From Symbiodinium natans (Eukaryota > Sar > Dinophyceae > Suessiales > Symbiodiniaceae): 64,000 bases of DNA. The notes under the pieces were generated by a model. It searched no databases, had not been told where the DNA came from, and was given only the letters and a program-made list of their open reading frames with translations. This document shows positions 56,148 to 64,000 of this stretch, one piece after another. The stretch spans positions 1-64,000 of the forward strand of contig CAJNDS010002488.1 in NCBI GenBank assembly GCA_905221605.1. The letters are read 5' to 3'. The first letter of the stretch is position 1; each line of letters begins with the position of its first letter. Both the position numbers and the translations under genes were made by a program.

Positions 56148-56471
56148 TAACCCTGCCTTCTCCCCGGCCCCAGACCAGAACAAGCTCTTGAGCGAACATT
56201 AGCTTCTCAAATTCCTCAGAAAGTCGTCGTGCTACGGGATTGCACGAACTTAGCACGCGACTTCCTGCCTCACATGCGCAACTAGGAGTTGAGGCTAAGG
56301 CCTTTGGACCTCCAGCCCCCCTGTTGAGAAGTAATAGAAAAACGACTGGGTAAGTAGGGTGGCATCCCACGAATCCCGCAAACGGAAGACGAGGCGAAGC
56401 GAGAAAAAGATGCTGGCGCTTGCCAGCTGGCATGCAGGGAGTGGTGATCCCAGGCTTCTTGCCATGTTCCC

Positions 56472-56528
56472 TAAACCCTAAACCCTAAACCCTAACCCTA
56501 AACCCTAAACCCTAAACCCTAAACCCTC
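56472..56528 (-). repeat. CCCTAAA array, short
   Basis: Eight units. Confidence 0.9.
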
Positions 56529-56534
56529 CTAAAC

Positions 56535-56690
56535 TTTCATGTGCCCCAACAGAGCATGTGCCGAAGAGTTCGCAACGGGTACCACAACCACGTCGGGCTA
56601 AACCAACACAGGAGGACGCCCCATCGTGTCCGCGTGGAAACGTCACCATATATGGCAGCTTTCCAGTTGCCCAAGTACGGGAGTCCCCCC
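56535..56690 (-). CDS. Exon candidate region
   Basis: About 56610-56690 reads YLGNWKAAIYGDVSTRTRWG and about 56535-56602 reads DVVVVPVANSSAHALLGHMK in another frame; a small intron or a shift separates them. A C-homopolymer (56686-56697) follows. Confidence 0.4.
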
Positions 56691-56914
56691 CCCCCCCATC
56701 ATAATCCCTTCTAAGGACTGTGAGTGTAAGGGGTCACGTCCTAATGTATGGATCATGTATCCCAAGTTGGATCGCACCGGATATGCAGGTGCAGGGTGGT
56801 GGAGGGTTTAGGGTTCTAGGCATCTGGGCTTGAAACATCAAGGCTCATGGGCAGGAGGAACAAAAACCATCCGAAAGTCCACACCATCCTAAGCCCAAGC
56901 ATGCAAAAGATCAT

Positions 56915-57033
56915 CTACTATTTGCTTAAGTACCCCAAAACAATGAAAGGTAAAAATCCCACAGTCCATATATTACCCTGCCTAAATAAGGAAGAATATG
57001 TTTTATTTTCTGGGGTTCTTAAGAAATTAGTAG
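56915..57033. mobile_element. TIR element family A, copy 3 (119 bp)
   Basis: CTACTATTTGCTTAAGTACC at the left, GGGGTTCTTAAGAAATTAGT then AG at the right; flanked by TCAT on both sides. Confidence 0.85.
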
Positions 57034-57116
57034 TCATGGCTTCAGCCAAAAGGTGGTCCACTCCCGCATCGGTGAAAGAAATCAAATGGCTGGACATGAT
57101 ATATTTCGGATGATCT

Positions 57117-57202
57117 GGGATGCTCCCCCTTCTTCTGACAGGAATTACTAGAGGGGTACTAGAATCCCTATTAAGGACTGTTCGTGTAAGGGGGAACATC
57201 CC
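57117..57202. mobile_element. TIR element family B, copy 1 (86 bp)
   Basis: GGGATGCTCCCCCTT at the left and AAGGGGGAACATCCC at the right, 15-bp inverted repeat with one mismatch. Same ends at 60501-60600. Confidence 0.8.
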
Positions 57203-57454
57203 AAATCACGATGATAAGCAATCCTGGGCAGGTGGCTGCGCGCCTCAGCAAGTTCGGCTGCGCGGCACCTGGCGATCAAAGAGCCCAGGCAAGGGAAACA
57301 AGCTTGCACATGGGAAGCCGCACGCCAGACAGAACCAAAACAGTTCAAAATGCCCCAAACCCGAGCTCCCCCCCCCCCCCAAAAAAAAAAAAAAAATGAA
57401 AAAACAAAAAAACACTCTGGAAGCTTATAAATCGCTTTGCAACCTACGCGCTAC

Positions 57455-57574
57455 TCAAGAGATGTTTTGCCAGAGCATGGCAAGCAGCTGCAGACTCCGC
57501 TCACGCACCCAGTGAGCAGGAAGCCTGCTCGAAAAAGTATTTACTTCGATCATCTCCACCCTGCGGCTCCCTTT
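57455..57574 (-). CDS. Exon candidate with stop
   Basis: Acceptor CTGCAG|AAA at 57574, TGA at 57455; 39 codons, KGSRRVEMIEVNTFSSRLPA then HWVRERSLQLLAMLWQNIS. Good acceptor, normal complexity; probably the last exon of a minus-strand gene continuing to 60.2 kb. Confidence 0.55.
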   Translation of the reverse strand, partial: KGSRRVEMIEVNTFSSRLPAHWVRERSLQLLAMLWQNIS

Positions 57575-57617
57575 CTGCAGGAGCGGGTTTAGGGTTTAGG
57601 GTTTAGGGTTTAGGGTT

Positions 57618-57846
57618 TAGATACTTCACTGCGGGCTTCTGTGGCGGGACTCTCGGCTTAACTTTCAGAGGCTGGGCCCCGGGCCCGAGAACCTTTGGAA
57701 ATTCAGGGTTTAGGGTTTAGGGTTTAGACCCTAAACTCGGGAAATTCAGGCTTCTGGGAGCAGAAGCCAGCCCCTCTCAGCCGCCCCTTACGACCTTCAT
57801 AGCAAGTTCACGACCGCGCGCGCGTGCGGGGCGCCCTGTGAGTTGG
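57618..57846 (-). CDS. Two exon candidates (57788-57846, 57619-57695)
   Basis: Upstream: LTGRPARARGRELAMKVV. Downstream: KVLGPGAQPLKVKPRVPPQK then PAVKYL. A short TTTAGGG tract (57706-57728) separates them and another (57586-57618) follows. Confidence 0.5.
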
Positions 57847-57848
57847 TA

Positions 57849-57945
57849 CAAACCCTAAACCCTAAACCCTAAACCCTAAACCCTAAACCCTAAACCCTAA
57901 ACCCTAAACCCTAAACCCTAAACCCTAAACCCTAAACCCTAAACC
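57849..57945 (-). repeat. CCCTAAA array, perfect
   Basis: Thirteen perfect units, starting 3 nt upstream of exon candidate 57788-57846. Confidence 0.95.
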
Positions 57946-57969
57946 AAAGGTCTTGTGCATGTAGGCTTA

Positions 57970-58055
57970 AGGGGGCAGAAAAGGGTTGCAGGAGTTCGGT
58001 CCAACAGCAAACGCGTGTCCATGCGTATGCCTTTGAAGACTTGCGCTGCAGTCAG
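57970..58055 (-). CDS. Exon candidate between two telomere-like arrays
   Basis: LTAAQVFKGIRMDTRLLLDR then TPATLF. It is bounded by a CCCTAAA array on one side and a TTTAGGG array on the other, so the two arrays point away from it. Confidence 0.5.
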
Positions 58056-58172
58056 GGTTTAGGGTTTAGGGTTTAGGGTTTAGGGTTTAGGGTTTAGGGT
58101 TTAGGGTTTAGGGTTTAGGGTTTAGGGTTTAGGGTTTAGGGTTTAGGGTTTAGGGTTTAGGGTTTAGGGTTT
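58052..58172 (+). repeat. TTTAGGG array, perfect
   Basis: About 17 perfect units. Confidence 0.95.
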
Positions 58173-58744
58173 GGGGCCCTAAATTCTAAACCCTAACTCC
58201 ATACCCCAAACAATGAATCCACCTTCCCGACGCTGAGCTGGGTAGGCCTTTGTGTGACCTGATGGTGAGAGGTCTTAAAGGCTCTTTGGCTTAGGGTTGA
58301 GGGTTCAGGCTTTTTCCGAAGAACCCCTAAACGCCAAACGCTTAAACCCTTAAACCCTTAAACCCTAAACCCTAAACCCTAAACCCTAATCCCTAAACCC
58401 TGAAACCAAAACTTTTTTTTTGAAGGTTCTTAGTAGAACCCCCTTATAGGATCCTAGAGAACCCTAGCACAAAGTAGGTTTTGGGTTCTTCAGGTAGGGT
58501 TTAGCGTTTAGGCTTTTAGGGTTTAGGCGCATGTTTGGATGTGTCTGGGGGTGCGGGCTTGCTTGAAGCTTCATGGGTACGGTTCGACGTACACCAAGAC
58601 AAGTCATGACTACTTAACCCTAAGGCTGTAAGGAGTCTGGGTTTAGGGATTGTGGGCCCAAAAAACCTTTCCATGTAAGGTTTCTGGGACCATTTAGCCT
58701 AAGAGTAATAATTCAACTCTCAAGTTGCCCTACGCAGAACCCCA

Positions 58745-59010
58745 GTTAACAACGACCCATGTACCTCCAAGTAAAGAAGTCTGCAGGGCTCATCAGGGTC
58801 TTACGGTCTTCGCTTCAGGCTTTAGGCATTCTTTTCTTTCTAGGCTTGGGGGCACTGGACCCTAAACCCTAAACTGGCCCTAAACATGCAGCCTAGCAGC
58901 TTCCCAACTGGCTTCCTCTGACACGCCGATGGAATCGAAACCATCCGAGCGTGCGGCCTCCACATATTTCGTCAACACTCGCCTTAGTAAGAGCTGAAAG
59001 CTTCCGCGTG
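58745..59010 (-). CDS. Two exon candidates (58883-59010, 58745-58803)
   Basis: Upstream: LLLRRVLTKYVEAARSDGFD then SIGVSEEASWEAARLHV and a stop, the clearest protein-like segment in this part. Downstream: TLMSPADFFTWRYMGRC. Function unknown. Confidence 0.5.
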
Positions 59011-59228
59011 TCCCACCCGATTTCCACATTCTTGGCCCATTCAGCCCAGACGCTAAATCATAATTTTTATAGAGGTTTGGGCCCCCAAAAAGCCCCACTC
59101 GGGGGTTTCGAAGCCAATCCTGCTTCAGCGGTACATGAAACGACAGGATCGCAACTGCCTTGATGCGACACCTACCACTCCTGTGTGGTGAAGCTCTCCA
59201 GCCCTATGTGGTTAGAAGCCTGAAGTCT

Positions 59229-59336
59229 GGGTCCTAGTTGCTGAGTACCTTAGGCCGAAAAAGACTAACCTTTCAACTATGGTAGGGTTATATATATATA
59301 TATATATACATACCCCGAAGACTTTAAGGTTACCTG
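59229..59336. mobile_element. TIR element with subterminal GTAACC and (TA)n core
   Basis: TAGTTGCTGAGTACCTTAGG at the left and AAGGTTACCTGCTCAGCTAC at the right form an imperfect 18-20 bp inverted repeat around a (TA)n run (59288-59308). Related ends occur at 42688-42787 and 46806-46917. Confidence 0.6.
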
Positions 59337-59439
59337 CTCAGCTACTAAGGGGCTAAGGGTTTAGGGGCTGGGCATTCGCAGCAACCAAAAGCCATCTTGT
59401 GAAATCCAAGTCTCGGGTGCTGGCTCACCTGGTGTCAAC

Positions 59440-59682
59440 TGGCAGTTTCAGATTCCGGAGTGGGCTCAGTGAGCGGGGGCTGCTTACAGAGGGTTTAGGG
59501 TTTAGGGTTCAGGGTTTAGGGTTTAGGGCTCTGCACTTGATTCAGGGTTTGGGGCTTAGGGTTATTCAGGGCCCCAGCAATGGATTTAGAATTTAGGTTT
59601 TTCGGCCCTTTCGGACTCTGCCAGTTCTTGTCCGCTGCTGCTTTGCTGGGGGAGACTCATTTGGAGCATGTTCCTCGTAAAT
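59440..59682 (-). CDS. Two exon candidates (59600-59682, 59440-59490)
   Basis: Upstream after acceptor ACCAG: IYEEHAPNESPPAKQQRTRT then GRVRKGRK, a basic nuclear-localisation-like stretch. Downstream: KQPPLTEPTPESETAS and a stop. A TTTAGGG tract (59489-59528) separates them. Confidence 0.5.
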
Positions 59683-59923
59683 CTGGTTTGGGCACGACCC
59701 TACAGGACAGTTTGCGAAAATGAGGGGCCCCCAAAATAGACCCCCCAAATAGTAGGATTCCTGATAATCAGGACCCCAATAAGGTACCCCTAAACCCTAA
59801 ACCCTAAACCCCAAACCCCAAACCCTAAACCCTAATTAAACCCTAAACCCAAAACCCAAAACCCTAAACACTAAACCCTAAGTAAGTCCCGCAAAATCAC
59901 CACATGAACCCTACCCCGCCCGA

Positions 59924-59995
59924 CCTTCGACAAGAACCGCTCCAGATCCTGCACGTAGGCGTCGTGCATGGCACGATCTGGTTGGAGAGGCATTC
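59924..59995 (-). CDS. Exon candidate
   Basis: Acceptor CCGCAG|GA at 59995, donor AAG|GTCGGG at 59924. GMPLQPDRAMHDAYVQDLER then FLSK. Both splice sites are good. Confidence 0.55.
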
Positions 59996-60116
59996 CTGCG
60001 GGACTGGCAGTCCACAGTCTATAAGTCCGGAATGCCTAAACCTCTAAACTCTCAACCCTAAACCCTAAGCCCTAAACCCTAAACCCTAAACCCTAAGCCC
60101 TAAACCCTAAACCCTG

Positions 60117-60214
60117 CGCAACCGCAGTTTTCACTGAACGTCCTCGAGGGACCACCTTGGGAGGCCTCCGCATGTAGAAGGAAGATGACTTGGGTGGTGT
60201 GCTCTGGAGGCAAC
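60117..60214 (-). CDS. Exon candidate, basic
   Basis: Acceptor TTCCCAG|GT at 60214. CLQSTPPKSSSFYMRRPPKV then VPRGRSVKTAVAQ. Most upstream exon seen in the 57-60 kb group. Confidence 0.5.
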
Positions 60215-60244
60215 CTGGGAAGATAAAGAGAGCCCAAGACACCT

Positions 60245-60356
60245 TAACTAAGGACTGGGTTTAGGGTTTAGGGTTTAGGGTTTAGGGTTTAGGGTTTAAG
60301 GTTTAGGGTTTAGGGTTTAGGGTCTAGGGTCTAGGGTTTAGGGTGTAGGGTTTGGG
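60245..60356 (+). repeat. TTTAGGG array
   Basis: About 14 units, with TCTAGGG and TGTAGGG variants at the right. Confidence 0.9.
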
Positions 60357-60500
60357 GGAAAGACATGTGGTCAATTCTTAAAATGATGGTCCCTCTTTTG
60401 GGTGCCCAAAATCTTAAGGGCCTCTGGGTTTAGGGCTTAGGGGATAATCGTACCCGGGCTTAGGGCGGGGAAGGGGATATCAGGATTTAAGGTTTAGGTT

Positions 60501-60600
60501 GGGATGTTCCCCCCTTCTACTAAGAGGCCTTGATCGGGGTTATAGTACCCTCCCTATGATCATCCCTAAAAAGGAGTGTTAGCATAAGGGGGAACATCCC
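60501..60600. mobile_element. TIR element family B, copy 2 (100 bp)
   Basis: GGGATGTTCCCCCCTT at the left and AAGGGGGAACATCCC at the right, internal ATCATCCCTAAAAAGGAGTG shared in part with copy 1. Confidence 0.8.
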
Positions 60601-61114
60601 AAGGAAACAGGGCTTGTGGGGTTATTTAGGGCTCCGTGTTTATTTCGGGTTTAGGGTCAGCTTAAATGCCAAGCAGCTTCCACCGCAACCCATCTGGAAT
60701 AGGTGCTGCGCGGGCACGGGTTCAAAAACATGCAGCGCTACCACCAGCAGGGGGTCGAGCCCGGTGCGGTTTTGGGCTTAGGGTGTAGGCCACATGTTTG
60801 AGGATGGTTGGCAATTCCGCCCAAAGCCCCAAACCCTCAACTTCGGGACGTAGGAGAAGTAGGGGCTTGGGGGGTAAAGTTGTGGTGACATAGGTGGCGT
60901 TTGCTTCTCAGGGTCGTTGAGTGGTGGTTTTCACGGCGTTTAGAGCCTTGGGGGTTTGGGTTCAGGATTTAGTGGGAGGGTTAAACCCTAAACCCTAAAC
61001 CCAGAGTTCGGGCGGGTATAAGGAGTTCAGGGCTCACGGGTTTAGGGTGAACTATGCCATACGTTTCGACAACCCTCACCACTCAGTCAGTCACACTGCA
61101 GGATCGCATAGCGG

Positions 61115-61260
61115 GTTTAGGGGGTTTAGAGGGTCTAGGGGGTTTAGGGGGTTTAGGGGGTTTAGGGAGTTTAGGGGGTTTAGGGGGCTTAGGGGGCTTA
61201 GGGGGGTTTAGGGGGTTTAGGGGACTTAGGGGGCCTAGGGGGTTTAGGGGTTTAGGGTGC
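61115..61260 (+). repeat. GGGGGTTTA nonamer array
   Basis: About 15 units of GGGGGTTTAG with GGGGGCTTAG variants. Open on the plus strand as Leu-Gly-Gly repeats, an artefact. Confidence 0.9.
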
Positions 61261-61739
61261 ATGGGCCCTATGCTGCCCTATGCACTCCAGTCAGATGCAA
61301 AACCCTGCAAACTGCCAACCCTTAAACCCAGAATCCCTAAATTTAGTCTCCCTAACGCCCCAGAACCCTGCAGCCCCAAACGAAACCCTAAACCCGAAAC
61401 CCTAAGCTCTACACCCTAAACCCTCAACCCCCGAGTCCTGCTTTAGAGTGGCGGAGTTGCCAAAGATTAGCAATCCCCGCCGCGCGCGGGTAATCATGAC
61501 CTGGTCGGTTTTGGGTTTCGGGGTGCCGAATTTCGGGCGCCTCGGACCTTGGCCCTAATCCTCAGAAGCCCTAGGATTCTAGAGTCTACTTCTATATCAA
61601 TCTATCTATCTATACATATGTATATATATATATGGCACCCCCCCGCAAAGATCCATACTTTTTTGCTTTGTTTTATGTCGTTGTGATTTGTTCTCTTTTG
61701 TTGTCTGTTTTCCTCTTGTTGTCTGTTAAATCTATGTGT

Positions 61740-62460
61740 TTCTATTATTTAAACCCTTATTGAAATATTGAATTTCCGCAAGGGTTGGCATTTTTGATTC
61801 CCTTATTGAAATATTGAATTTCAATAAGGGTTTGAATTTCAATAAGGGTGGTCATTACCCTTATTGAAATATTGAATTTCAGTAAGTGTGGTCATTTACC
61901 CTTTTTGAAATATTGAATTTCAATAAGGGCGGAACTAAGAACTAAGAACTAAGACTGCCAGGGACTCTCGGTCTGGATTCTTTGTTCCAAGTACCGCCCC
62001 CTTATTGAAATTCAATATTTTAAATAAGGGCTTCAATAAGAGGTAACCTAGGAACGAAAAAATCCGTACCGAGAGTCCCTGGCAGTCTTAGTTCTTAGTT
62101 CGTAGTTCCGCCCTTATTGAACTTCAATATTTCAATAAGGGTTTCAATAATGCTCCACGCTTACTGCAATCCAATATTTCAATAAGGGTTTCAATAAGAG
62201 GTAACCCAAGAACTAAGAATCCAGACCAAGAGTGTCTGACAATCTTAGTTCTAAGTTCTTAGTTCCAGCCTTATCGAAACTCAATATTTCAATAAGGGTT
62301 TCAATAAGAGGTAACCCAAGAACGAAGAATCCAGCCCAAGAGTGTCTGACAATCTTAGTTCTTCGTTCTTAGTTCCACCCTTATTGACATTTAGGGTTCA
62401 GGGTTTAGGGTTTAGGGTTTAAGGGTTTAGGGTTTTCAATAAGGGCTTCAATAAGAGGTA
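61740..62460. repeat. Palindromic repeat cluster built on CCCTTATTGAAATATTG
   Basis: CCTTATTGAAATATTGAATT followed by TCAATAAGGG forms a near-perfect hairpin, repeated more than ten times. Larger arms AACTAAGACTGCCAGGGACT and its inverse (61946-61966; 62070-62090) pair across 100 bp. AAGAGGTAACC recurs at 62038, 62196, 62306 and 62453. One unit is split by a TTTAGGG tract (62390-62434). Confidence 0.85.
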
Positions 62461-63240
62461 ACCTTCAATCTTTCAACCAAGACAGGAGAAAGGATGGCCC
62501 CTCCCTCCCCCTCCTGTCCGCTCCGCTCCGCTGCGCTCTCTGGTTGTTTTTTTTTTTCAGTTCTTGTTCAAGGCTTATCTAATGGACTAGGGTTTGAAAG
62601 AGAAGGCCCGAAACTCGATAGGGTTTAAGGCTTGAATTTCGAAGCCTTAAAGCCTATAGGGTTTAGGCTCAAACCTTAAACCCTAAATCTTTAATCTTAC
62701 GTAGGGTTTCAAGGTTAAGCTATTAGACTTAAATCCTTAACCGTAACCCTTTAAACCCCATAGTGAAGGTTTAAAGGTTTAGGGCGTAAGGTGTAGGCAT
62801 TTGATACTAAGCCGGCAAGGAAACCCTACACCCTTAACCTTAAAGCCCTGGGGTTAAGGGGGTTAAGGTTTAGAGGTTCAGGGTTTCAGATTTAAGCAGT
62901 CAAACCTAAGGCCATGGAGTTTAAACCAGAAGTGTCTAAGGCTTAGGCGGTTCAGAACCCGAAAACCCCGTAGGGCTCTAAAAGTTTCAAAGGTGTTAAG
63001 CCTATAGGCGCTGATGGTATACTTGCCCAGACCTTAGGTTGTTTAACCATTTAGCCCTATAGCGCTGGGCTAGAGGTTTAGGGCTTTTCAGGGTGTATCT
63101 CTAAAACCCTCATGGGCTTAGCCCTCTAGGGTGTAGTTTCTACAGGGTAAAAGGTCTAGGGTTTAAGATTCAGGCATTGCCTGTAGAATTAGAACCTTAC
63201 GACCATCTAGCGAAGCCCTAAACCCTAAACCCTATTCTTG
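62460..63240. other. Degenerate telomere-like and AT-moderate sequence, no gene seen
   Basis: GGGTTTAAGG, CCTTAAACCC and similar degenerate fragments in both orientations without a regular period. No exon candidate. Confidence 0.4.
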
Positions 63241-63284
63241 TTTTACTCATAAGACACAAAGACCTGGATCTTTGGGGGGGGGGG

Positions 63285-63800
<516 letters not shown>

Positions 63801-64000
63801 TGTGTGTTTGCTTTTTAAGGGGTTGTGGCCTGAGGGTTGGTCCTAAACCGCAAGCCCTGCAAACCCTCAAGCCTTATGTAGGGTTTAGGAGAGAAGAGTT
63901 TCAGGTCAGAAGGGTTTAGGGTTTAGGGATGTTTAGGGTTTAGGGTTTAGGGATGGGGTTTAGGGTTTCAATTTCAGGCCAGGCTCAGACGGGGAGTTAC

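Noticed and set aside
61054-61419. Leu-Gly-Gly repeat frame
   Set aside because: Translation of the GGGGGTTTA nonamer array.

Overview
The window looks like nuclear DNA of a core dinoflagellate (Suessiales or Prorocentrum type). The reasons are: telomere-type TTTAGGG/CCCTAAA arrays scattered through the whole 64 kb; many very short exons joined by GT-AG, GC-AG and GA-AG introns; nearly all coding signal on the minus strand, as in dinoflagellate unidirectional gene clusters; an RCC1-repeat protein of the type abundant in these genomes; R2-like retrotransposon protein; and short TIR elements with 4-bp target duplications. I have no database hit, so the genus is not assigned.

Layout. 0.6-1.9 kb: 3' fragment of an R2-like retrotransposon (minus), then a 70-bp tandem array (2.37-3.09 kb) and a 90-bp telomere-containing tandem array (4.2-5.0 kb). 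6.1-9.7 kb: a multi-exon minus-strand gene ending in a Cys/His-rich domain that I associate with an expanded, unnamed dinoflagellate family. 10.5-16.0 kb: a second multi-exon minus-strand gene with a large Gln/Pro/Ala-rich exon containing 30-residue repeats and a CxxC pair. 17.2-21.7 kb: a third, resembling a C5-methyltransferase-like Rossmann domain; its first three exons and a 2.27-kb GC-AG intron agree in phase. 23.0-26.8 kb: a fourth minus-strand gene made of small exons. 27.7-28.1 kb: CA/CGCA microsatellite. 31-35 kb: small exon candidates. 35.3-38.6 kb: an almost complete R2-like retrotransposon with zinc fingers, reverse transcriptase and restriction-like endonuclease, broken by one frameshift. 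39-46 kb: small exon candidates among dense TTTAGGG arrays. 46.6-48.2 kb: a gene with a ubiquitin-like N-terminus and about ten RCC1-type repeats, interrupted by a 112-bp TIR element. 48.5-60.2 kb: about twenty small minus-strand exon candidates. 61.7-62.5 kb: a palindromic repeat cluster. 63.3-63.8 kb: TA/GT/GTGC microsatellites.

The main observations are that telomere-like arrays lie mostly between exons, in introns, in both orientations, and that short inverted-repeat elements with 4-bp duplications are active here. One of them sits inside the RCC1 coding sequence, and removing it as a GA-AG intron restores the reading frame exactly, as expected of an introner. Exon models were made by eye from reading frame, residue composition and acceptor sites; most donors and gene boundaries are unconfirmed.
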